Source: JAICIG01 sp035532215 (GTDB lineage: Bacteria; Planctomycetota; Planctomycetia; Pirellulales; JAICIG01). From it: DNA of 41,785 nucleotides. The translations under genes were made by a program, and so were the position numbers. The stretch spans positions 1 through 41,785 of the forward strand of contig DATKRK010000418.1 of the NCBI GenBank assembly GCA_035532215.1, given 5' to 3'. Below the pieces are notes generated by a model, which was given only the letters and a program-made list of their open reading frames with translations, was not told the origin of the DNA and did not search any database. Positions 8,397 through 15,600 of this stretch are shown piece by piece; within the stretch, counting starts at the first letter, position 1; each line of letters opens with the position of its first letter.

Positions 8397-8633
8397 ATGA
8401 CGAACGATCTGTTGGAACAACTCGCCGAGTCGGAAATTCCGCCCCTGCCGGCCGATTTCGACCGCGACGTACACGAGCGCGTCAATGACGCCTTGACGTT
8501 CGGGCACTTCGCGGAGTTCGGATTGCGGGTTTTGCCCTACGCCTTCGTGCACATGGCGCAGGCTTTGATTGGATTTTTCTCGTTGACGCTCTCCGGTCGT
8601 TTCCCGGCGAGCGAGTCGACGCGGGATCGATAA
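8397..8633 (+). CDS. small membrane protein, candidate partner of the ECF sigma factor (78 aa)
   Basis: An acidic N-terminal half (LLEQLAESEIPPLPADFDRD) leads to a short amphipathic stretch and one hydrophobic segment (about residues 46-65, VLPYAFVHMAQALIGFFSLT). AAGGCGG stands five bases before the ATG. Short proteins with an IPPLPADFDRxVHERVN-like N-terminus and one membrane segment are familiar to me next to planctomycete sigma factors, but I cannot name a family. Its position directly after an ECF sigma gene and 16 bases before a channel gene suggests an anti-sigma or signal-transfer role, comparable to CfrX beside CmpX and SigX in Pseudomonas. No sequence similarity to CfrX is claimed. 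Confidence 0.7.
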   Translation: MTNDLLEQLAESEIPPLPADFDRDVHERVNDALTFGHFAEFGLRVLPYAFVHMAQALIGFFSLTLSGRFPASESTRDR

Positions 8634-8649
8634 ACCAAGGAGCATTCTC

Positions 8650-9495
8650 ATGCCTACGTTCAATTTTGCGGAATTCAATACCTGGCAGGACGCCATTGCG
8701 GCCAGTTTCAATCACGCCTTCGGCCAGATCATCGGCTTGCTGCCCAACATCGTGGCGATGCTGGCGGTGCTCGTCGTGGGCTATATCGTGGCCCACGTGC
8801 TCGATAAATTCGCGACGGCCTTGAGCCAATCGCTGGGCTTGGAAACCGCCGCCGAGCGCAGCGGCTTGCGAGCTTCGATGAAGCAGGTCGGCATCCAGCG
8901 CAGCGTCCCTGCGATCGTCGGACAGATCGTGTTCTGGCTGACGATGTGCGTGTTCTTGAGCGCGGCCTTCAATATCCTCGGCTTGCAGGCGGTGTCGGCC
9001 GCGATGGAAAGAATCGTCGCCTATATCCCGAACTTGCTGGTCGCCACGGTGGTGGTCGTCGTGGGCTTGCTCGTCGCGGGATTCCTGCGGGGCGTAGTGG
9101 CTACGAGCGCCGACCGAGTCGGCATCAGCTACGCCGAGAACCTGGCCAACGGCGTGTACTACGTCTTGGCGTTGATGACCTTCATCGGCGCCTTCGACCA
9201 GTTGCACATCGAGTTCGGTTTGCTCAAGGAACTGATCCTGATCGCCTTCGGCGGTTTGGCGCTCGGCTTCGGACTGGCCTTCGGCCTCGGCGGGCGCGAC
9301 GTGATGGGCGGCATTCTGGCCGGCTACTACACTCGCCAGCGGCTGCACACGGGCGACCGCGTCCACGTGGCCGGCATGGAAGGGACCGTTCGCGAGGTCG
9401 GCCCCGTGGCGACCGTGATCGAAACCGAAGAGGACGGCCTGCTCAACCGGCACAGCGTGCCCAACACGCGAATGCTGGCCGAAGCCGTGCGGTAA
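8650..9495 (+). CDS. CmpX-like mechanosensitive (MscS-type) channel with conserved TM-helix repeats
   Basis: 281 residues, start fixed by AAGGAG seven bases before the ATG. Two similar hydrophobic repeats (LLPNIVAMLAVLVVGYIVA near 30-50 and YIPNLLVATVVVVVGLLVA near 123-145) match the conserved TM-helix family that precedes MscS domains in CmpX. A Gly/Ala-rich pore-like helix (FGGLALGFGLAFGLGG) follows, then the MscS beta-domain start (RDVMGGILAGYYTRQRLHTG, DRVHVAGMEGTVREVG). It probably gates ion flow under membrane tension in the inner membrane. It ends just after the beta domain and lacks the large MscS C-terminal cage. A rho-independent terminator follows it. Confidence 0.88.
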   Translation: MPTFNFAEFNTWQDAIAASFNHAFGQIIGLLPNIVAMLAVLVVGYIVAHVLDKFATALSQSLGLETAAERSGLRASMKQVGIQRSVPAIVGQIVFWLTMCVFLSAAFNILGLQAVSAAMERIVAYIPNLLVATVVVVVGLLVAGFLRGVVATSADRVGISYAENLANGVYYVLALMTFIGAFDQLHIEFGLLKELILIAFGGLALGFGLAFGLGGRDVMGGILAGYYTRQRLHTGDRVHVAGMEGTVREVGPVATVIETEEDGLLNRHSVPNTRMLAEAVR

Positions 9496-9551
9496 GGCCC
9501 AAGTAGACGCGGCGCCCCTGCCGCGTGCCTATTCCAAATCCGTTCCAAACG

Positions 9552-9585
9552 CCCCGAGGGCACTCGCTGCCTTCGGGGTTCTATT
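9552..9585 (+). terminator. rho-independent terminator after the channel gene
   Basis: CCCCGAGGG (9552-9560) pairs with CCTTCGGGG (9570-9578), nine pairs with one G-T, and is followed by TTCTATT. It ends the sigma/membrane/channel operon. The stem sits 14 bases beyond the stop of the convergent gene at 9592, so it may act in both directions. Confidence 0.75.
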
Positions 9586-9591
9586 ATGACT

Positions 9592-10311
9592 TTAGCCCAC
9601 ATTGTAATCCATCAGCCGAACTGACACGAGACACCGACTGTTCGCGAAGAATTTGTGCAGCTCGCCTACCGATTCAAGAGATCTTGTGTCGAATATTCTC
9701 TTTACAGTCGACTTTTCTCCAAGGGCGTATTTTCTCTTGCCATTGCTGGTTTTTGAATCGAGTAACCCGACTCTGAGGAGCTGACAGGCAACGTCGTTCA
9801 CGTCGCGCGCATTGACGCAGTCCTTGGGAAATCCTCCGTTCGCAAGGTCCGCTGCCCAAAGAAAATCCTTGTTTTTAGCCTTGCCGCCCCATTTTCCCAA
9901 GCGTTCCAGCTTTCGCAGAACTAAATAGGCGACTAGCTCTCGATGTGGAATGAGTGGTTCGCCCGCGTCATATGCGATTCTGGCAGCCTCACAAGACTGC
10001 CAGAGATCCTCGACGCAAAGAGCGTTGAGCAGATAGACTGACGAACATCTTCGAAGGGCGCCGTGAAGTCTCTGGAACAGGCGATGTTGTACGCGTTGGA
10101 GCATAATGACAGGACCGGGCGAACGCCTGACGAGATCAAGCACGGTGGGGACGTCGAACGCCGCTTGGCTGTTATAAGTGTGCCGGTGAAAAACGCAGCC
10201 GTCCCAACCGGGGTCACTTCGAAGAGCTTGCTCAAGCTCAGCAATCCATTGCTCAACACAATGCAGGGAGCTGGCAGAAGGATGCATAATATGCAGATGC
10301 GGCAGCGGCAT
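9592..10311 (-). CDS. unknown protein with a C-terminal winged-helix-like segment; second gene of the LOTUS operon
   Basis: 239 residues. The ATG at 10311 has AAGGA with six bases of spacing and lies 22 bases after the stop of the LOTUS-like gene, so the two are co-transcribed. The N-terminus begins MPLPHLHIMHPSASSLHCVE, and a strand-like stretch (SPGPVIMLQRVQ) lies near residue 68. The C-terminal third (ADLANGGFPKDCVNARDVND, then CQLLRVGLLD and GKRKYALG) has the helix-helix-beta pattern of a winged helix. There is no signal peptide or membrane segment, so it is cytoplasmic. Base composition is AT-richer than the neighbours (26 of 60 G+C at 9661-9720), which suggests transfer. No family was recognised, and a regulator or a nucleic-acid-binding effector are both possible. 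Confidence 0.7.
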   Translation of the reverse strand: MPLPHLHIMHPSASSLHCVEQWIAELEQALRSDPGWDGCVFHRHTYNSQAAFDVPTVLDLVRRSPGPVIMLQRVQHRLFQRLHGALRRCSSVYLLNALCVEDLWQSCEAARIAYDAGEPLIPHRELVAYLVLRKLERLGKWGGKAKNKDFLWAADLANGGFPKDCVNARDVNDVACQLLRVGLLDSKTSNGKRKYALGEKSTVKRIFDTRSLESVGELHKFFANSRCLVSVRLMDYNVG

Positions 10312-10333
10312 TTCTCATCCTTAACCGCATTCG

Positions 10334-11212
10334 CTACTCGGCCAGCAGATCAGGGCGAAGCACTTCGACCAGATGCTTAGCCGGAATCCGTAAGGCTAGT
10401 AACTGCCCCGTCGACATTCGCCGCAGCGCTGCCAAGAGATGCTCTTTCAAGTCCCCACCGCTCCGAATGCCTGGAGGCGAAGACAACGCATGTCTACTTG
10501 GCGCGGCCTGCTGGAAAACGAGCGCGTGCGAAATGCCGTTTTCACCGCACCACTTTTCAACATGAGCTATTACCCATCGAGACCTGTGCCTTTTCCATTT
10601 TCCCTCTAACGCTCGATCGATCGCACGTAGCGCCGCAGGTAAGTCGCTGTACCACCGCGGGCTCTCGATGGCGGCCAGAAGTGACGGGTCATCCTGCCGA
10701 CCCTCCTCGAGCAAAAACGCGCGACTGTCTTCGCGTTGTGCGTCGATGTCCAAGGAGTCTATCTTCGCCCAGTCGTCATTTGGCTCAGCGTCTCCTGCCC
10801 GGCCAAGCCTTAGCTCACCTGAGACCTTGTTAAAAAGCCGCTCTCCCTCGGGAAACTGAGAGACAAACGCACTCCAAACCGGCGGTCTCAGGAATCGGCT
10901 GGGCCGCAACGATACGGGCGCGAACGGCGCAACGGGTGGACCGCCGGCGACGGCTTCAGCCGCCTCGCCAGCCAATCGCCACACCGCTAAAGCGCCTTTT
11001 GAGTTGGGCCCAAGCCGGACCAAACCACGACGTTCCAGTTCGATAAGTGCGTCTTTGAATTTAAGAAAGCCGAACGCAGAGGACGGCTCAGGGACTGTGC
11101 GCCTAACCAGATACCCAACTTTCGCAGCTGTCATACTGCCGGTGGGGTCATTTGGCGCAAAGTTTTCGCAGATCTGCGTCGCAACGAGCTGAAGGTACTG
11201 CTCCGGGTTCAT
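10334..11212 (-). CDS. LOTUS/OST-HTH-like N-terminal domain protein (292 aa)
   Basis: Residues about 1-80 follow the LOTUS (OST-HTH) plan: an N-terminal helix, AAKVGYLVRRTVPEPSSAFG with the strongly family-like FGFLKFKDAL, then a beta wing (ELERRGLVRLG, ALAVWRL). LOTUS domains bind RNA, including G-rich structured RNA, and in bacteria usually accompany NYN nuclease domains. No NYN domain is seen here. A Pro-rich linker (residues 89-115) leads to an unknown charged helical region (about 115-292) containing KWKRHRSRWVIAHVEKWCGE. The start is fixed by AGGAG six bases before the ATG. The gene is preceded by a terminator hairpin and about 200 nt of leader RNA, so expression probably depends on read-through. 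The LOTUS call is from motif reading and needs profile confirmation. Confidence 0.7.
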   Translation of the reverse strand: MNPEQYLQLVATQICENFAPNDPTGSMTAAKVGYLVRRTVPEPSSAFGFLKFKDALIELERRGLVRLGPNSKGALAVWRLAGEAAEAVAGGPPVAPFAPVSLRPSRFLRPPVWSAFVSQFPEGERLFNKVSGELRLGRAGDAEPNDDWAKIDSLDIDAQREDSRAFLLEEGRQDDPSLLAAIESPRWYSDLPAALRAIDRALEGKWKRHRSRWVIAHVEKWCGENGISHALVFQQAAPSRHALSSPPGIRSGGDLKEHLLAALRRMSTGQLLALRIPAKHLVEVLRPDLLAE

Positions 11213-11415
11213 GCCGGTCTCCTAAAAAAAGAAAAGACTCCTTAGTAGCTAAGGAGCCTTCTTCAAATTAGAATTACTTGGCAAGAACCGGATTACGGAG
11301 TCTATACTGTTTCCCGCTCTAGAGATGCTTGCACGCCACCTCGTCAGAAAACAACCGCTCTCTCCAGGCTTTCAATCGTGAGCGCACTCTGTAGAGCTGC
11401 CCAGGACGGTCTGCT
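11213..11415 (-). ncRNA. roughly 200-nt leader RNA of the LOTUS operon
   Basis: The promoter at 11422-11450 would start transcription near 11415, leaving about 200 untranslated bases before the LOTUS-like gene. The RNA contains a small hairpin early (GCA-G-CTC-TACA-GAG-TGC), then a segment AGACTCC (11297-11303) exactly complementary to GGAGTCT in the 3' arm of the terminal hairpin (11235-11241). It ends in the terminator hairpin. It may be a regulatory leader, a stand-alone small RNA with read-through into the operon, or partly the 3' end of a decayed gene. No known riboswitch consensus was recognised. Confidence 0.4.
11224..11256 (-). terminator. intrinsic terminator immediately upstream of the LOTUS gene Shine-Dalgarno
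   Basis: On the minus strand CTCCTTAG-CTA-CTAAGGAG is a perfect 8-bp stem with a 3-base loop, followed by TCTTTTCTTTTTTT. The Shine-Dalgarno AGGAG (11219-11223) follows the T run directly, and the start codon is six bases on. There is no room for a promoter between terminator and gene. The 5' arm contains CTCCT, which could also pair with the Shine-Dalgarno. Confidence 0.8.
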
Positions 11416-11421
11416 GGTTTA

Positions 11422-11450
11422 AGTATCGGCGACGTCCGGCAATTTGTCAA
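11422..11450 (-). promoter_or_regulatory. sigma-70-type promoter for the LOTUS operon leader
   Basis: Minus-strand TTGACA (11445-11450) is a perfect -35 box. GATACT (11422-11427) is a four-of-six -10 box, and the spacer is exactly 17 bases. It points toward the LOTUS-like gene, about 210 bases away. Confidence 0.6.
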
Positions 11451-11746
11451 CAGTTCTCAGGAATTTTTCGCCTGTCAGAACTAGCCGGCCCACTCTGCAT
11501 CGCTGCGAAAAGACTGCGAACTCGCTCCGAGTTCCCAGGAGGGCACACCAGAGAATCAAGCATCCCGCCTTGCCGGTTTTCCAAACGCTGAAGCCCGTCA
11601 GCGACTAGCTCTAATGGGGGAGTCAAATACACTAGTTTCGGAATGCGGCTGGGGGCCCATTGCGCGCAGCCGGTAGTACGCCGTGCGCGAACGTGACGTG
11701 CGAGTTGGCCAGCCCAGTCCGCTCCTCGCTGAGAGCCCGTTGGCAT
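11447..11746 (-). CDS. doubtful 99-aa hypothetical protein
   Basis: A frame from ATG 11746 (MPTGSQRGADWAGQLARH) to a stop overlapping the -35 box of the LOTUS promoter. Composition is plausible for a protein (PKLVYLTPPLELVADGLQRL), but there is no Shine-Dalgarno and no recognised motif. It could be a real small gene upstream of the LOTUS operon or a decayed remnant. Apart from this frame, the 707 bases between the LOTUS gene and the small gene at 11920 hold only promoters and the leader RNA. Confidence 0.2.
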   Translation of the reverse strand: MPTGSQRGADWAGQLARHVRARRTTGCAQWAPSRIPKLVYLTPPLELVADGLQRLENRQGGMLDSLVCPPGNSERVRSLFAAMQSGPASSDRRKIPENC

Positions 11747-11774
11747 CGTCGCCGATAGTTCTTCGGCCGCGACC

Positions 11775-11804
11775 TTGCCTGTCCTACGAGGGATCTGTTA
11801 CACT
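11775..11804 (+). promoter_or_regulatory. candidate extended -10 promoter for the 29-aa gene
   Basis: TTGCCT (11775-11780), an 18-base spacer and TACACT (11799-11804) with an upstream TG extended element. It lies about 115 bases before the small basic protein gene at 11920. Confidence 0.4.
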
Positions 11805-11919
11805 ATTGGGTTCCCGAAATGGGCGATCATGCCGGCCCTGCCGGCAGCCGGGAAGGAGATCGCCGGTTCGCGGAGCCGAAGGTGCAAGTCAGCGTTATCA
11901 GCCAGCCACGGAGAACTGT

Positions 11920-12009
11920 GTGGGAACGAAAAGGACCGGTAAAGGGCGAAGAAAAGTTGGCCGCAAAAAGCGCCGCATGCGCGCTAAGATTCGACATCGC
12001 AAGGGTTAA
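11920..12009 (+). CDS. 29-aa highly basic protein, possibly ribosome-associated
   Basis: A GTG start at 11920 has GGAG with six bases of spacing, a strong initiation site. The product (begins MGTKRTGKGRRKVGRKKRRM) is about half Lys/Arg with no acidic residue, and ends RAKIRHRKG. The KKRRMRAKIRHRK core resembles the AURKAIP1/COX24 (bS22-type) family of tiny ribosomal proteins, in which a run like KKRRKRM is followed by KKHRK. That similarity is by eye over a low-complexity basic stretch, so it is tentative. A promoter candidate lies upstream and the next gene starts 74 bases later. The gene is easy to miss because a longer, unsupported frame covers it. Confidence 0.6.
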   Translation: MGTKRTGKGRRKVGRKKRRMRAKIRHRKG

Positions 12010-12083
12010 TCGTCCGCTCGTCGGCAGCGGTTAGCTGTTGCCGGACCAAGTGCAATCCAGGGGACCGGCGTCCATCCAGGGCC

Positions 12084-12578
12084 ATGAGCGATTCGACCCT
12101 CTTGCGAATTGACGGCGACGTAGAGCGAACGCTGGCCTTGTCGTTTGCCGATCTGGCCGCGGTCGACGCACGGCGGCAGATTGACGACGTCAGCCGCTCG
12201 GACCCCAAACGCCGCGGCGGCGCCGTGCAGTTGAGCGCCCTGTTGGAATTGGCCGGCGTGCGCCCCTCCGCCCGCTACATTACCCTGCACGCCTCGAGCG
12301 ACGACTTTCACGCCAGCCTTCCGCTGGATGCCGTTCGCGAGCGGGCGATCGTGATTTATCGGCTCGATGGCGGACCGTTGCCGGTCTCGGCAGGCGGGCC
12401 GGTGCGGTTTTTCATTCCCGACTTCGCCGCCTGCCGCACGCAGGAAGTCGACGAGTGCGCGAACGTGAAATTCGTCGACCGCATCGAATTGTCGGCGACG
12501 CGCGGCCTCGACAACCGCCCTCTGGAAGAAGCCGAGCACGCCGAGTTGCACCGCCGCCAGGCCGAAGGCCGCTCTTGA
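12084..12578 (+). CDS. molybdopterin-oxidoreductase-domain-like protein lacking the molybdenum cysteine (164 aa)
   Basis: The layout follows the oxidoreductase molybdopterin-binding domain of the sulfite oxidase family: an N-terminal strand (LLRIDGDVERTLALSFADL), VQLSALLELAGVRPSARYIT, DDFHASLPLD and a C-terminal FVDRIEL. The loop that normally carries the Mo-ligating Cys reads DVSRSDPKRRGG and has none. A C-x7-C pair (CRTQEVDEC) lies near the end and may bind metal or form a disulfide. It is only about one domain long, has no signal peptide, and so may be a non-catalytic or cytosolic cofactor-fold protein. Shine-Dalgarno is weak at ATG 12084. Convergent with lptD. Confidence 0.65.
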   Translation: MSDSTLLRIDGDVERTLALSFADLAAVDARRQIDDVSRSDPKRRGGAVQLSALLELAGVRPSARYITLHASSDDFHASLPLDAVRERAIVIYRLDGGPLPVSAGGPVRFFIPDFAACRTQEVDECANVKFVDRIELSATRGLDNRPLEEAEHAELHRRQAEGRS

Positions 12579-12603
12579 TTCCAAGCTCAGCCCAAGGCGC
12601 CGG

Positions 12604-15600
12604 CTATTGCAAGCCCATCATGGCCTGTTGCGGCGCCGCGGCCCCGCCGATGCGGCGCAAAGCCTGCTGGCCGAGGAACCGCGGCGAGATCATGGCGTTG
12701 AAGCCGTAGTTGTTCTTGCTGTTGTCGACGTAGAAAGCGACGTTGGCGACGAACGATTCGCCGATCCGCGTGACCGCGATGTTCTGGCCGATGTTTTGGT
12801 TGCCGAGGGCGATCGACGTGCCGGCGGTGTACATCCATTTCGGGCTGAGCATGTAGGTGTGCGTCACCGTCATATAATTGTAATTGAAGGGCCCGCTGAT
12901 CGTGCGGAAACTGACGTTCCAATTCAGCCGCGGCGATTGTGAAACCGAACCGGTGACGGTGAACGTCTTCTCGGCTTGCGGAAAAAAGTCGTACATGCCG
13001 TCGGAGAGCAGCGTCAGCCGGTCGCCCACGTGCCAGCGGAAGTCGAAATTCGCCAGGCCGATAGGCTGCCCGAAGTTGTCGCGGTTGGGGTTCGGGAAGT
13101 ATACGGCGCCCGTGTTGAGCACGATCCAATCGATGATCCGGCGGTGGCCCGGCGGGCCGCGCTTGGTCTGCCAGCGCTGACGCAGGCCGAAGCGCACGGC
13201 GTCCAGGCGGTCGGCGATCTCGCTGACGGGCGAACTGACCCAATTCTGCAGGCCGCTGCGCAGGGCATAAGAGCGAGGGTCGAACTGAAAGGGCGTCGTG
13301 CCGCCGTAGTCCAGGAAGGCGAAACGGCGGCGGTAGTGCTCCTGCGAGTTGTCGTCCAACGGATCGTACAGCGGCAATGCCGTCATCCGCTTGTTGGTGT
13401 CGGAAGCCGAGGCGTCGAATTCGAACACCGCCTTATGGGCAATGCCGTGGACGTTGAGCAGGGAGTTCTCGACGGCGGAGTTGGCCGTCCAAAACGGAAT
13501 GCTGCCGCGCAAACCCGCCTGGCCCCAGGCCCGATTGAACTGGTTGCCGTTCAGGTCTTGCCCCCAGCTCGCCAGTTCGCCCATGGCATAGGGCGAGAAC
13601 TTGAAGGGCCCCAGATCGATCGGCGCATCGACTTCCTGGCGGCTTACCAGTTGCTGGCCCTGCACGTTCGCCGGCTGGCCGAGCGAGTTCAATTCCCACG
13701 GCAGCCACTGGAACGGCACGGTGCCGTAGGCCGAGGCGGGCTGCTTTTGGATCACGCGATATTGCGCATAGCCGACGTTGGTGTGTTCGTACCACGTCAG
13801 TCGGTCGCGCAACCACGGCAGCCGTTCGCCCAGCGTCTCGCCCAACAGCGATTGGCCCAGCGTGTAATGTTCGAGCCGCGGAAACCAGTTCGTTTCCGTG
13901 AAGAACGGGTTCAGACGCACCGAGGAATAGACGCTCCACGACCGATTGTTCTCGATATGCTTCAATTCGAGATCGGTCGTTTCGTCCTTGTTCTGGTCCC
14001 ACTCGGCTTCGTAATACTGCTCCAGGAAGTTCAGGTCGCTAATGTAACCCAGTTCGCCCGTCAATTGGTAGTTTTTCGGCAATTGCTGGCGGAATTGGCC
14101 GAACACGCGGCCGCGGTCGCGCGTCTCGGGGATCACGCCGTTGCGCGTGTAGCCCAGCACGTCCCGGCCTTTGTCGTGCAAGCCCCAGGCTTTGAAATTG
14201 GCGGTGACCGATCCCAGGCCAAGAAACATGGGCCGGTTGAACGTCGCGGTGGTGCCGCCGCCCAAACCGCGCTTGGTCAGATCGCTGGTCTGCAACGTCC
14301 AATTCATGCCCTCCGGCCGCTTGTCTCCCAGGCCCAGCAACTGAAAGGCGTTGAAATCGGCCTCGGTCCAAACGCCGAAAATCCGGTCGGGCTGCACGTA
14401 GGCGTTTTGGATCACGGTCGACGGCTGGTCGAGATTCGTCGAAAACCGGGGCCAGTAGAAAACCGGCACGGGACCGACGAAAAAGAAGTTGTGCTTGGCC
14501 GTCACCGTCTGATCGTGCTTAATCACCGGTTCCTGGCTATCGGCGTCGAGCTCCGGCACGCCGGTATCCGGGTCGACCTCCGGAATCTGATGGTCTTCGA
14601 CGAAGACTTCGTGCGCTTGCACGCGGAACCGCGGCTTGCCCAGGCGGCTGGAAGTGAAGAAGCTGTTTTGAGCGTAAAACGTGTCGCCGTGGGCGATCCG
14701 CACCAGTTGCGATTTCAACCGCATCAAGCCGCCGAATTTGGGGGCCGGAGTGAAGATGTCGCTGTCGACGATCGTGCCGTTCTTGTTGGCCACGTCGTAG
14801 AACATGCGGTCGGCGTAGATCACCCGATCGCCCTGACGGAATACGACGTGGCCTTCGAGGTAGACCTCCAAGGGCACGTTGTCGTCCTGGTATTTTTCCT
14901 GCAAATCGTCGGCCAACGAGCCGACGGTCCAGATCACGGCGCTATCGGCCTGAATGTCGAGATGCTCGGCCTTGGCGCCCAAGCCGCTGATGAAGATCTG
15001 CACGCCTTGCTTGATGGTCAGCACCCCTTCGTCGCGAGCCGGGTTGGGAATCCAGCTCGCTTGCGGCGGCACGCTGCTGCGCGGAAAGAATTGGATGCGG
15101 CGGCGACCGACCGGCGCGGCGGCGACCGAGGGCTCCGGAAGCGTCTGGCCGGGCGGCGCCGCCAAGGGTGCGGGGGGCAGCGCGGTCGGCGCCGGATCGG
15201 CGCCGTTGGCGGTGAACTGCGTGCGGCGAATGCCCTCTGCGTCCGGGTCGCGCGCCGCCATGCCGTTCTGATAAACGGTCGGCTTGAGCGGCGGCTCGGG
15301 GCCGGGGCGGCGCGGCGTGCGAAACTGGAGCGAGCGCGAATGAAACCGGCCCAGCCAGCCGCGCTCGCCGCCCACGTTGCGCGGCTGTTGGAAGGTTTGC
15401 TCGCGCCTGCCGGCTTCGATCTGCACGTTGCCTTCGAGGTAGGCGATCACCTTGTGCTGCGGCGGTTCGGCCGCTTGTTCGTCTTGCTCGCCCTCGTCGG
15501 GCAAAGCCGCCGGCGTGCGCTCGTCGCGCTTGATCCACAACACGGCGTCGCGGCTGCGGCAACGATTGGCGCCTTGATGGATCGTACACTCGCCGCCGAG

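Noticed and set aside
11319..11450. Minus-strand frame reading like the C-terminus of a sigma factor (QLYRVRSRLKAWRERLF) inside the LOTUS leader
   Set aside because: Only about 45 codons are open after a stop, no sigma region 2 was found upstream in any frame, and the match is to a generic basic helix. It remains an alternative explanation for the terminator, as the 3' end of a decayed gene.
11683..11919. Upstream extension of the 29-aa basic protein to 108 aa
   Set aside because: The extension crosses the promoter candidate and has no Shine-Dalgarno, while GTG 11920 has GGAG at ideal spacing.
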